Shown here: positions 32,598-43,751 of the stretch, piece by piece
Position numbering within the stretch: position 1 is the stretch's first letter
Layout of the letters: the number at the start of each line of letters is the position of its first letter
Source: Cryptomeria japonica
Lineage: Eukaryota; Streptophyta; Pinopsida; Cupressales; Cupressaceae
Direction of reading: 5' to 3'
NCBI RefSeq assembly: GCF_030272615.1
Contig: NC_081409.1
Span: forward strand, 238,293,832 to 238,357,831
Length of the DNA: 64,000 bases
The notes under the pieces: generated by a model
Told to the model about the DNA's origin: nothing
The model's database searches: none
The model's input: only the letters and a program-made list of their open reading frames with translations
Program-made: the position numbers and the translations under genes

Positions 32598-35254
32598 ATG
32601 AAGTCCACCCTACACTTGTTTGGAAACGTCTTTAGCATGGCGTCCACAGAAGCCATAGTTAGTGATACTGACCTGAAGGGTGAGAACCTTGAAGATTTGA
32701 AAGAAAGGGTGTTCAGGGGTGTTGATAAGTCTTTTTGTATAGAGATTTTGAGTAGTGGACTTTTAGAAGCTGCAGCCTTTCCTCTAGCAATTCCTTGTCC
32801 AGAGCTTGTTTGGGAGTGTATTGCCAGATATGACCCTACATCAGAAACTATTAAAAGAGATAACGGCGAAACCCTTCTTGCCATTAACCGCGAAGTGATT
32901 GCTTCGGTGTTCAAAATACCAGATTATCAGTTTTCTAATTTCTCCCCTGCTCAGTCAATTAGTGAGCTCAATGCAGATAGAGCTGGACACGGGAATAATG
33001 TGGTGAAGTTCTGGTTGAAAGTCCCTCAGAGAGGTGGTTCTAGACTGCCTAAAAATCCTAACAAGAACCACATGTTTCCACATATCCACGATGTAATGCT
33101 TCTGTTGCATCGAGCCAGAGGTTCTACCGAAGCTTATAGCTTTGATGATTGGATATATTGCTATGTACAATTAGTTCTGGAAGGAAAACAATATCTGGAT
33201 TGGGTGGAGTTAATTGCTGATTCGATGAGAGAGCAGTTGAGTCTAGCCAAGCAATTTCAACAAAACTTCTTCATGTCCTCATATCTTTTGTATTGTCTGG
33301 CCTGTGTTAAGGAGTTAACGGGCATACCCAAGCAACCCACTGAGGAAGATGTTTCGGTGTATGAGTTTTATCCAATGCTACAAAAAGACAATGCCCTACA
33401 AGATTTCAGAAGGGTACATAATGCATTCCTGGGCGATATGTGTCATGAACTGAAAGGTACAAAAGTCAAATGGATTTCAGATGATGCACAGTCCTTGATT
33501 AAGAAGTTCGGAAGCTTTTACATCCAGTTCCCACGCTTTTGCTATATACGAGTGGGAGGCTTTGAAGAGGAACCCTTCAAGCTTCCGCATTTCTGTTTTG
33601 ATTGTTTTGTCCTAGCAGAAGTATGTAGACAACTGACTTCCGTGGTCAAAAAGGCATAGCCTAAGGACAAGTGGGAAGGTCATTTTCCAATACAGTTGGG
33701 AGTGTTATCTTGTAATTCAATGTCTGATGCACTAAGCATAGAAGCAGACCTTAGGAATTTTAATTTCTCTTTGTATGCTGAAAGAAAAGAGTTTGACAAC
33801 AAAGGATTTTCTCGGAGCCTTGGCCTAATGCCTTATCTTCCCACGCCACAGTTAGAAGATTTCTGGGAAGACTGTTCAGATGAACTTGAAGTCTTCAAAA
33901 GAGAAAATATGAGATTGGTGCTGGAACAGGTTATTTCTTTGCAAATAAAGATAGATATTAAAGGGCTTGAAGAAGATTATCTTGAACTGTTTGAACCAGG
34001 GTATTTAGCCCATGCAAAGACTGAAATGCTCCCAATTAATTGGGATGAAGAGGAAAATGATGACATTCAATCGAGAACCGAATGAGTTCTGGACAGAACA
34101 GTGGCATGGGTGGTCAAGAAGAAAGCAATGAAGCTAGACGCCAAGCCTCTTTCTACAAGAAGTATGTCTTCACCACAACGTCCTTCTAACAGTGCTCCTA
34201 TTCGTGTAGGTAAGGAAATCAAGTTGGCTTAGCCTAGACGCAGACCTAGCCCAACTCTGGATTTCAGTACCCCTTGGCATACTCGATCACGTAGTGTCAC
34301 CCAGAAGAGGATGGACCAGGTCAAGGATATGGGAGCCAAAGATGCCATGCTTGAAGCTCAGATCTTTGAGATTGAAGATTTGGACGGTGAAGTTGCTTGT
34401 GCTCTAGAATCCCAAATAGTGACTGTGGCTATGATGCCACCCCCAAAGATGATTGAAGGAACTTCTCATTCTGCTGTGACTCCTAAATGGTTAACAACCT
34501 CAGTGAACAAGAAAAGGAGTTTTCTTCCCGTGACCATTCCAATTCAAGAGATGGTTGCCAAGTACTCTGAGAAGAATCCAAAGCCAAAGAGGTTCAAGAC
34601 CACCGCGCACCTAAACAATGATGAGGAAACTGGTAAATGGACGGCAGAAATTGCCTCTTACAAACCAAAAGATGAGAACAAAGAGGCTGGTTCTAATGAT
34701 TTTGAAATCACAAAAGTAGAATTGGGAAAGATGAGCAGGGATACGGATAACCATTTTTTCCAAGTGTTAGCGAAGAAGATGCTTACCCGGTCAGGGAAGG
34801 ATGGACGGGAGAAAAGAGAACTCAAAAGACATATAAGTGTTTTGGCTCAGTTCATCGATGGCATCGGTTACCTTGGAGCAATGCCAATATCCCATGCCAC
34901 TGAGAATTTTGACCCAACTTCTCTTGAAAACAGGAAGTTGATGAATCAAGTTCAACGGGCTAAGAGCATCGCTGAAGCGGTTGAAAAATGGATTGAACAA
35001 GTAATCAAAGATGGTGAAAAATAAATTACCGACTCCCAGAAGTTGTGTGATGAGGTACAGGGCCTGATTTCCAAAATCCAAAATTAGCTTGTACCATGGG
35101 AGAAAGAAGAGCACAAATGGCAAAATGTCCTGCCTCTGTTTACCAAAATTGAAGAGTACGGAACTACCAGATTTCTAACAGAACACTCGATTAAGATGAT
35201 ATCTGATGAATGCCAACTTTTCGTGCTAAAGAAAACTATCATGTGGCGGGTGCA
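32598..35254 (+). pseudogene. Large unknown ORF, copy 2 (truncated at the C-terminus)
   Basis: Starts at 32598 (MKSTLHLFGNVF). The first 354 codons are open; a TAG then falls where copy 1 has Gln (VKKA-stop-PKDKW against KKSQPRDKW). Later stops are TGA after SRTE (34083), TAG in LA-stop-PRR (about 34232), TAA after GEK and TAG for Gln in QNQ (about 35085). There is no frameshift across about 2.6 kb. Homology to copy 1 ends near 35254 (ending LKKTIMWRV), so the last 135 codons of copy 1 or so are missing. A Gypsy primer-binding site lies 390 bases downstream, so the missing end may have been replaced by the tail of that element's LTR. The product is not recognised. Confidence 0.55.
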
Positions 35255-35641
35255 TTCATTTTCTCTGAATCTGTTCATTTTTATTTTGGAAGAAGTATAT
35301 TGAACTTTGTTTCAGTTACTGTAATTACATACTTTGAAAATTAAGAAGATAGTTTCCGTTATTTATGAGATACGAGGAAAGTTATAGCCTTTCATCCAAG
35401 AATGATATAGGCGGCCTTATACGCTTTTTGGTTAAAAGCTTTCATTTGGATATAAATATTGAAACAAAAACACACTTTATGAAAATTCTAGATAGGGAGC
35501 TGTACTTAGGCAAAAATTTAGAGGGAGGTGATTGAATAAACGCCTACCCAACTGTTCAGTGAACCATTTGTTCTTAAAAGAAGGTAACAAAGTTGTAAAA
35601 TTAATCATTTAAATACAAAGAGCAAATCTGTTCATTAACAG
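35255..35641 (+). repeat. Probable 3' part of a Gypsy 5' LTR
   Basis: Non-coding sequence ends ATTAACA immediately before the primer-binding site. That position and the CA end fit the end of an LTR. The LTR start was not found, and it is unclear whether the large ORF lies within the LTR or in older flanking DNA. Confidence 0.4.
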
Positions 35642-35646
35642 ATTTT

Positions 35647-35664
35647 TGGCGACTCTGCTGGGGA
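35647..35664 (+). other. Primer-binding site, tRNA-Arg-like
   Basis: TGGCGACTCTGCTGGGGA resembles the complement of the 3' end of plant tRNA-Arg(ACG) as I recall it, with about two mismatches. Tat/Ogre-type Gypsy elements use tRNA-Arg primers. Confidence 0.6.
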
Positions 35665-35875
35665 AGCGAAACAAAGAGAAAACCAAATTTTTCAATAGAC
35701 CAGTATGTCATAAACATGAGCCCATAATAGGCAAAAGTGTTTGGAGTGCAGGAAGATTGTTGAGATTGAGTCTTGATTGAAGTAACCTGTTTTACTCATC
35801 CTGGATTCTTGTCCATATACCAGAGCACAAAGGAAAGAATGAGTAATTGATAACTGTTTTGAAGAATTGCAAAAT

Positions 35876-36727
35876 ATGTCATTTGCCCCAAGTTTTACTC
35901 CTAGAAGGAAGGCCAAAAGCAGACCTTCATCTCCTGATAGAGTTACTCCTATATCTTCTTCTTCCCCTTGGCAAGCACTAACACTTACTGGAATTCAAGC
36001 TCCACCTCTTGTAACCATTCATCCAATGTTCATTATGGCTCAACCTTGGGGTGCGGCTATTGGACCTCTTGCTCTCGCAACCCATAATCCACTACCAAAA
36101 GGAGCAAAGGATGTTTTACCCAAATATAAAGGTGACGGAAAAGTTTCAGTTGAAGAACATTTGAACTCTTTTAATGTAGCAACGGGAATCCTAGTAGTTC
36201 AATATGAGGACGTGGCTGTTAGGCTTTTTGCTCAAACCCTCACTGAAGGGGAAGTAGAATGGTTTAGCCAGTTGCAAGCAGGATCCATAATTGACTGGCA
36301 AATGATGAAAACCGCTTTTGAAAAAATATTCCAAAGTGCTGATGATGAACACATGCTACTGGCTCACAAAATTCCTCAAGCCAAGAGACCAACTGCAGAT
36401 AATCAGTGATGTTTCTTCGTAAATTCCATGCCACCTGATGTAGGATTTCACCTCAGAAGAAGTAGGCCAATCGACCCAGAAACTGCACAAAATGAGGCTA
36501 TAGAGCTTGAAGATGATCTGATAACAACTGGCAAATGGAGGAAGGATGTACAAATTCCTCAAGGACAATCTTAGGCTTCTACATCCTCTACTGATCTAGT
36601 TGTTCAACGGCTTGTCAATGATATGATTGCTCTAAAGAGGCAAATACCTAAGCCTGGAAACTCTTATCCACAACCTTATCAGGATATAAGTAGGAGAACC
36701 TCAAATCAATATAACTATGGATGACCG
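35876..36727 (+). pseudogene. Gypsy 1 gag
   Basis: ATG at 35876 (MSFAPSF). The central part LPKYKGDGKVSVEEHLNSF, DVAVRLFAQTL and EWFSQLQAGSIIDWQMMKTAF matches the Ty3/Gypsy capsid (Retrotrans_gag) pattern. TGA at 36407, TAG near 36572 and TGA near 36722 interrupt it. The segment 36728-37030 continues in the same frame with CSFHLTTDHDGVSC, a Cys/His region that replaces a classic zinc knuckle. Confidence 0.8.
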
Positions 36728-37051
36728 TTGCAACTTCCTGCAGCTCCACAAAGATTACAGATAGAGGCACCTCTTGACAAAGGTGTCATGTGTTCATTTC
36801 ATCTTACCACTGATCATGATGGGGTTTCATGTCCCAATATGATAAGACACGTTCAGATGCAAAACACAAAGGATGAATTAGGAGAGTTCACTAAAGCAGA
36901 AAGAATTCAAGAGGCACCTGGCGACTCTAGAACATTCTACCTTGAATATGAGTCAGATTCAGAAAAGGGTAGTAACATTTTGGCAACTCTTGAAGGTTCT
37001 TCATGTGCGATCCTAACAAGGAATCAATGAACCTCCCAGCCTTCTTCCTTT

Positions 37052-37801
37052 GTGAACCCTTCTGGAAACAATTTCAAAAGAAAAGATCTCCCAGGTAATA
37101 GTTTTTCAAAGGTTCCCGAGGTTAAGATTTTGCAAAGGAACCATGAAGATCATAAGAGCTCTTCCTCTTCTTCCTCCTTTGATATCATCGAATTCTATAA
37201 GGCCTCAACCGTTCAACTACCCACCACTGAGTACTTAAAGCTTAACCCAAAAGAGTTGGATAAACTGGTCAAATATGTTAAAGGGGATTCCTTTTCAGAG
37301 TCTCAAGTACACGGGTGTATGGAAAATAGTGATTTAGCTGCTGCCGAAGGGTCTTCATCTATCCCCTGCTCATTAGCTAATCTGATAGATCCCTGTGCTT
37401 TTCATGACACAAGGTCTGGGCATGAGGTCAAGATTCCAAAACTTGAACCTTTCTATATTTCCCTTCTCCTAAATGGCCAAAAGTTAAGTAATTGCATAAT
37501 TGATTCAGGGGCCTCAGACAATATAATGCCTTCTTCTATGGCTAAATCTTTAGACTTAACCCTTACTAAAATGTTTGGGAGATGCTTTTCAATGGATGGA
37601 AAACATGTTCCTCTTATTGGTCAGGTAAAGGACGTTCAGGTGGTGCTGGCAGCATGTCCAAACAAAAGAGTAAGATTAACTATACTGGTTGCTGATATTC
37701 CGGCGAGTTACAAAATGCTTCTAAGTAGGATGTTTTGCAAAGATCTTGGAGGTGAAATCAAAATGGACTGGTCTGAAGCTGTTATTCCCCTTGGAAACTA
37801 G
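37052..37801 (+). pseudogene. Gypsy 1 protease region
   Basis: In frame with gag. The aspartic protease active site reads CIIDSGASDNIMP, followed by VPLIGQVKDVQV and MLLSRMFCKDLGG, where LLGR would be usual. The region before it is Ser-rich (SSSSSSSF). It ends with TAG at 37799. The protease cleaves the polyprotein. Confidence 0.8.
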
Positions 37802-37930
37802 AAAATCAAACTTGAACCTGAACCCAAGAATAAGTATACTGTATTTCCCTCAGATAACCCGAAAGCCCAGATTCTGTTTCAGGAGTGTGAGTTTGGAAAC
37901 TATCTTGTCCTTGCACCTGGTGAAAAGAAA

Positions 37931-38431
37931 ATGGATAAGACAACTGATGAACTTGGTGGACTATGGCAGATGGAGTTTGATGGAAGCTGCGCGAACTTCG
38001 ATTCTGGAGCAGGAGTGGTTTTACTGTCACCAACTGGTAATATTTTCCCCTTTTCCTTCAAGTTGGATTTTAAAAACACTAATAATACTGTTGAATATGA
38101 AGCACTATTATTGGGATTAAGTGAGGCTAAATGTAAAGGAATTAAGTTTCTTAAAGTCAAAGGTGATGCAGAGTTAATTGTTAAGCATGTGAGGAATGTT
38201 TATACGGTTAAGAATGACAGGTTGAGGCATTATAGGAATAGAGTTTGGGATGAAATAGAATTCTTTGACGCCTTCTCGATTGAAGCAATTCCAAGGGAAC
38301 AAAATAGTAGGGCAGATTCATTGGCTGTGTCTGCCTCACTTTTGTTACCACATTTGGATTTTAAAGATAGCTCATATAGGATTGAAATGATCTATAGGCC
38401 CAGTGTTCCCGATAATGTAGATCATTGGTAG
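37931..38431 (+). pseudogene. Gypsy 1 additional RNase H, upstream of RT
   Basis: A complete type I RNase H domain with all four acidic positions: MEFDGSCAN, VEYEALLLGL, VKGDAELIV and QNSRADSLA. This form resembles the extra (archaeal-like) RNase H known in Tat-lineage Gypsy elements. Those usually have it after RT. Here it stands between protease and RT in the same frame. TAG at 38429 where Gln is plausible. Further in-frame sequence leads to the RT. Confidence 0.8.
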
Positions 38432-38602
38432 GTTTTTGATGCAGATGCACAGATCAAAGATTTCCTAGAATGTGCTCAATCATTTTCTCAGTCATATTTT
38501 GAAGGCTCTGAGAGTGTTTGCAAAGAGTTCAGTCCAGATCCAGAGATAGATCCTACAAACAGCTTTATTTAGCTTAAAGGTAACAAAATTCCAAGGGGGT
38601 TA

Positions 38603-39944
38603 GTGATACTGGAGAGATTTTTCACTAGAGATGACGCATTCATAGGTAATAAAGTTCCCAAAGATGATGGGAAAGGAAATTGTGAGAAAATAAATTTGGG
38701 AGATGAAGCAAATCCAAAAGAAGTGACAATCGACAGGTGTTGTTCTACAGAGGAAAAGAGAGCACTTGGTTCACTACTTAAGGAGTACATTGATGTCTTT
38801 GCTTGGTCTTATGACGATCTGAAGGAGTTTAGAAATGGACATTTTCAACATCAGATTCCACTGAAGCCAGACATCTCTCCTTTTAGGAAAAAATTAAGGA
38901 ACTTTAATCCCATCATGGCGGATGCAATTTCTAAGGAAGTTGAGAAAATGCTTAAGGCCCAAATCATATATCCAATTCACCATTCCACCTGGGTAGCTAA
39001 CATTGTACCCGTAAGAAAGAAAAATGGGGAAATTTGTATCTGTGTTGATTTTCAAAATTTGAATCAAGCAAGCCTGAAGGACAACTACGCCTTACCAAAT
39101 ATGGATCACATTTTACAGACAGTGTTTGGGTCAGAGATGATGTCGATGTTGGATGGTTTTTCTGGTTATGACCAGATATCTATAGCAGAACATGAGCAAC
39201 ACAAGACAACATTCATCACTCCATGGGGAACATTCGCATACAATCGCATGCCTTTTGGTTTAATAAATGCAGGAGCCACTTTTCAAAGGGCTATGGATTC
39301 CTCTTTCAAGGATTTTTGAGACAGAGTAATTGTAGTTTATCTGGATGACCTCACGGTGTTTTTAAAAAAAAGGACAGATCATTTCTAGGATTTGAGTGCA
39401 GTATTACAGCGTTGTCGTGAACACGGGATTTCTCTGAATCCTAAGAAATTAGTTTTTTGCATCATGGAGGGCAAATTGTTAGGACATATTGTCTCAAAAG
39501 AGGGAGTCAAGATTGATCCCGACAGGGTTAATGCAATTCAACATCTCAGTTTACCCTCTAGCTGGACTGGAGTAAGATCGTTCTTTGGTCAAGTGAATTT
39601 CCTGAGGAGATTTGTTCCAGAATTTGCTGAGATCACAAAACACATTGTTGGCTTGCTAAGTGAGCAAAATCCTTTCAAGTGGACCGAAGAAGCCAAAAAT
39701 GCTTTTGAGAAAATTAAAGGATCAGTTGCAAATGCGCTCACTCTTGTTAACCCAGATTTCATGAAGGATTTCATTATGTATTGTTATGCATCAGACCATA
39801 CTATGTCTGGAATTCTGTTGCAGTTGGATGAACATGGGGCTGAAATGCCTATAGCATTCATGAGTACTCCGCTCAAGAAGCATGAGCTCAAATATTCACC
39901 TATGGAAAACATGCATATGCTGTTGTAAAAGCCATGAAACATGG
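38603..39944 (+). pseudogene. Gypsy 1 reverse transcriptase and start of the standard RNase H
   Basis: DVFAWSYDDL begins the RT. PIHHSTWVANIVPVRKKNG, ICVDFQNLNQAS, MLDGFSGYDQI and FAYNRMPFGLINAGATFQRAM are canonical Ty3/Gypsy blocks. VVYLDDLTVF holds the catalytic YLDD box. The thumb (SLNPKKLVF, LGHIVSKEGV) and FFGQVNFLRRF follow, then the standard RNase H start (MYCYASDHTMSGILLQ). TGA at 39317 and TAG near 39390 interrupt it. Confidence 0.85.
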
Positions 39945-40228
39945 ATTACTTGGACCCATCGTAGAGTTACACCATCACATAATTGTTTCTGCATCTATCA
40001 ACTCAACACAACCTTCATGCTTCAATTCTTCTCTAGATAGGGCACTTTTTACACATGCTCCTGCACCATCACACTCTCCCTTACCATGTCCAGCCTTAGT
40101 GAAATTCCAAAAATATTGTACACCGCTTGTCAACCAATAAAACATCCTTGCATTTTTGAATTGTGCGGTACAATTATTTAACCATATTAAGTGTCGGTTG
40201 TATTGTATGTTTCTTTCCTTTAAATTAT
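39945..40228. other. Unassigned sequence between the two Gypsy elements
   Basis: After AAAGCCATGAAACATGG the Gypsy 1 homology stops. The next 280 bases are not recognised and hold no convincing frame. They are probably the older DNA into which Gypsy 2 inserted. Confidence 0.35.
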
Positions 40229-40628
40229 TGTAGTCACATAAATCTGTCCACTTAATTAAATAAATATTTAGTATTTATTTGATTATTTAACCATCAATCA
40301 ATAATTAATTAAATTAATATTTAATTAATTCATCTTAACCCTCTTCTCCTATTAATTAAATAAATTATTCAATTTATTTGATTTAATTCACTTAAACAAA
40401 TTTAGACCATTAATTAAATAAATAAATCATATTTGTTTAATTTAATCTTCTCTCACATTTAAATAAATTAATATTTATTTAAATCCCCAAAAATCCCATC
40501 TCTCACATTTAAATCACCTTTATCCTCCACCCATTTGCATTTTCCTACAAATGCAAGTTGCACAACTATTTTAAATAAATAAATAATTTATTTAAAATCC
40601 TATTTATCGTCACCCACTTGAAACCTTT

Positions 40629-40855
40629 AATGGTTTCCCGTAAAGTCTTCAAACTTAATGGCTTCCTTCTAGAGTCTTCTCAAGCCTTTAATGGTTTCCC
40701 TTAAAGTCTTCAAACTTAATGGCTTCCTTCTAGAGTCTTCTTAAGACTTTAATGGTTTCCCTTAAAGTCTTCAAACTTAATGGCTTCTTTCTAGAGTCTT
40801 CTCAAGCCTTTAATGGTTTCCCTCAAATTCTTCAAGCATTTAATGCTTTATCTTC
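40629..40855 (+). repeat. Tandem repeat, 61-bp unit, about 3.7 copies
   Basis: Units begin AATGGTTTCCC at 40629, 40690, 40751 and 40812, with inner blocks TAAAGTCTTCAAACTTAATGG and CTAGAGTCTTCT. Diverged relatives of the same words recur at 41155-41250. Lying in the U3 part of an LTR, it may be a set of enhancer repeats. Confidence 0.9.
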
Positions 40856-41604
40856 CTTTTTCTCATGTAAATAAATTAAGAGTTAATTAAATAAAATCCA
40901 AAGTTCACATTTACATTTAAATAAATTAATATTTATTTAAATATCTATTCAAATGCAAATTACACCTTTTAATTGAAATAAATGATTTTATTTTAATTGA
41001 AAATCCGAAAATTCCTCCCACTTGCATTCTCCTACAAAATCCACTTGCATGCCTAAATCCCTTCTAGATTCTTCTAACTCCTTCTAATTAGCCTAATCCT
41101 ATCCTAATCATTGTCACATTCCTAAATAAAAGGAAGTCACTTCTCAAAAACCTCCAAAGTCTTCAGTAACCATTAAAGACTTTATGTCTTCAAATGGTTA
41201 ACCTCTAAAGTCTTCCAAACCATTAAAGGCTCTTACATAACCATTTATGGTTAACTCACCTTTTACCTTTGGTTAGAGACTTTCCTCTAACTTAACCATC
41301 CTTTTGACTCATGGGTCTCTTCAAATCATTTATTTCTTTGACCAAGGTAACCATTTAACCCTTGCACATTCATTTATCCCTTGGATAAAAGCAATATTCA
41401 TTAACCTAACCCTAACCCAACCCGCTAGGGTAACCATCGTGTCCCCTCAAGCATTCAATGCTCCTTATCTCTCCTCTCAAGCCTCCTCATGGTGACACTT
41501 GTCAACATGGGATTGGGTTGAAAGTCTCACATGGATTGAATATCTTTCAATCCTAACCCTTCTTAAGATTGCTCAATCTTAACCCTTCATTTCCCCATTT
41601 CTTC

Positions 41605-41613
41605 TATAAATAG
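41605..41613 (+). promoter_or_regulatory. TATA box of Gypsy 2 LTR
   Basis: TATAAATAG in the last fifth of the LTR, a position that suits the U3 promoter. Confidence 0.6.
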
Positions 41614-41791
41614 AACCCTTCTCCTCAAACAAAGAAGGAAGCATTAGAATATTGTTGTTATACTGGTATTAGCATAGAGCTTTTTCATAGCATCACTATC
41701 TACAGTTGCATAGCATTTGTTTATCACATCCAACCATCTTGAATCTCCATATGGCATCCATGCCTAGTGCTAAAACCTGAGAGCTACACTC

Positions 41792-43318
41792 TGATAGTTC
41801 TAATACTTAATGTAAAGTACATATGCCAATAGCTAACAAGATGAGAGGGGGGGGGGGTTGAATCATACAAACTTAATCTTCCATAATATCAACAGATTCA
41901 ACCTCGGTAACTTATACTTCAACAAAATAACCAAAACTGCTAAACATGCAAACTCATAAACACATAATCATCATAACACTCATAACACCAGATTTAACGT
42001 GGAAACCCAAATAGGGAAAAACCACTATGGGATTTCGGACCCACTAAGAAATATACTCTTCCAGAGTATGCTCGGTTAAAAGCAAATCCTGTTAAAGATT
42101 ACAAACACATTGCTAGATATGATCCAGTTAAGGGATTTCCCTCAGATCTGTTAGGATCTTCACTTTGTTAGAAGTGACCTTGTTAAAGGATTTCAAACAC
42201 TCATTTAGAATGTTACCTTGCTAGAGGGTTTACAAATAAGACTGTTAAGTCCACTCGGTTAAGAGATTTTCTGTCACTTTACAAAATAGCAGTAATAAAA
42301 ATCTATCTGCAACTTCACATCTAAAATGCTAAAGCAGATTCTTATTTGCTCAAAAAAATCTAGTCATAAGACTTATCTTGTCCCTCTGCTGGGCTCTCTA
42401 CTCTATTTATTCAAACAGGTCTTCAAGCTTCTGTGCCTGGTAATCACTATGTAGCATCCCCTGTGCATACACTTGCCCGCATACATTGTTTATCAACAAT
42501 TCCTTATTTATAAACAATTGCTAACTGCTTAATCTCCTTGGTCACATTTCCTATGATCAATCTTAGCCATCAGATCTTCAAACTTGACCAGGTTCAATGT
42601 ATCCTTCTGATCTGAAAATGTTTTACCTTGCCTTAGGACTTGCAGTCCTTTCTTGGAACTTACACAAGGTTATTGCGGTTCAATATGCGCTGTAGATTTT
42701 CCTGCCGATTTTCCTTTGCCATAGATCCTTAACAAACTTCATGCACGACATACCAATCATTTATACATCTCTAGCTAATCATTGTCCTTCATTAAATAAT
42801 GCTTTTATCCATCCAATGCGCACAGTCATAACTCGGTTGCAACTCGGTAAATACTAAACTTTACTCGGTAGACATTTCGCCTTCATTAATCGATATTGAT
42901 AACCTTAGGGTTTACCAACTAGGTTCTTTGCTCGGTGACATAGTATAGTATTAACCTTAGAATCAACAACATATGTAGGATATCAAAACAATCTAAAACA
43001 TCATGATCTCATCATTGTCTAACTCGGTAATAGTTGCCCATTGAATAGCTTATTCCTCCTCTTATTCATCACATTCTTTTTGTGTCTTTTATCGACATCT
43101 TAATTCTCTTCTAATCAATCTTCTCAAGATATGGCAACATCATACTGAATCAGATAATCAATTTCTTGACATCAATGACAAAATAATGTTATAAAGATAG
43201 TTATCATCCTTCTTTAGTTATATCAATAATCTCCAACAACCTTCTCAATATCCTTAATGAATATCAACAATCTCCTAATATTGAAATGCCAACAATCTTT
43301 CTTACTGTAATGCCAACA
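41792..43318 (-). repeat. Copia A 3' LTR
   Basis: 1527 bp, reading TGTTGGCATTACAG to GAACTATCA on the minus strand. A G-rich tract (as CCCCCCCC on the coding strand) lies near 41847-41858. AATAAATAGAG near 42391-42404 is a TATA-like site. Confidence 0.95.
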
Positions 43319-43335
43319 ATCTCCCCCTTTGGCAT
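43319..43335 (-). other. Copia A polypurine tract
   Basis: On the minus strand AAAGGGGGAGAT directly precedes the LTR start TGTTGG, as required for plus-strand priming. Three similar CCCCCTTT or CCCCCTCT tracts occur nearby at 43455-43565. Confidence 0.85.
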
Positions 43336-43751
43336 TGATGGCAAAACCAACAATTAAATGGTAATACCAACAAGATATTCAAATTGATTCGGATTCAGAT
43401 TGTTGTTATACTTCTCTTGTTATCCTTGAGCTATTAAAATCTTCTGAAGTCTTCTCCCTTTTTCATTAGGCTTCTTAGTTGTTGTCTTGCATTTTAGGCT
43501 TCTCCGCTTTTCAATCTTCTCCCCCTCTCATTAGTCTTCTGACCATTTAGTCTTCTCCCCCTTTGACAACAATGCCAAAAAGTAAAAGAACTAAATCATG
43601 ATTTCTTCCTTTGTGAAGTGATTTGCCTTGCTGTGTATCGTCTCAGTCTCGGTCAGAGCAATTTGTCTCTTTTCACAATTTCCTGCACAGCTTTAGAAAA
43701 CCTTCTAAAGTGCGTAAATCAACATCAATCCACACATAATATTCTGTAGAT

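Larger units (their letters stand above)
35642..39944 (+). mobile_element. Gypsy element 1 (internal region, 3'-truncated), extra RNase H before RT
   Basis: From the primer-binding site it runs through a 0.2-kb leader, gag, protease, an RNase H, RT and the start of a second RNase H, all in one frame (35876 to about 39910). Nine in-frame stops, five TAG and four TGA, interrupt it, with no frameshift until about 39912, where the AYAVVKAMKH block is one base out of frame. Homology ends at about 39944. There is no integrase and no 3' LTR in the window. Confidence 0.8.
40229..41791 (+). repeat. Gypsy 2 5' LTR, left part
   Basis: The start TGTAGTCACATAAATC at 40229 is a likely LTR terminus by its TG start and position, but without the 3' LTR in view it is not proven. 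It contains AT-rich TTAATTAAATAAAT blocks, a 61-bp tandem repeat and a good TATA box, TATAAATAG (41605-41613). It is interrupted at 41791 by Copia A and continues at 56355. Confidence 0.55.

Noticed and set aside
26511-35254. The inverted arms as a CRISPR-like, palindromic or terminal-inverted-repeat transposon structure
   Set aside because: The arms are diverged, coding, and separated by unrelated sequence. No terminal repeats or target duplications were seen at their outer ends.
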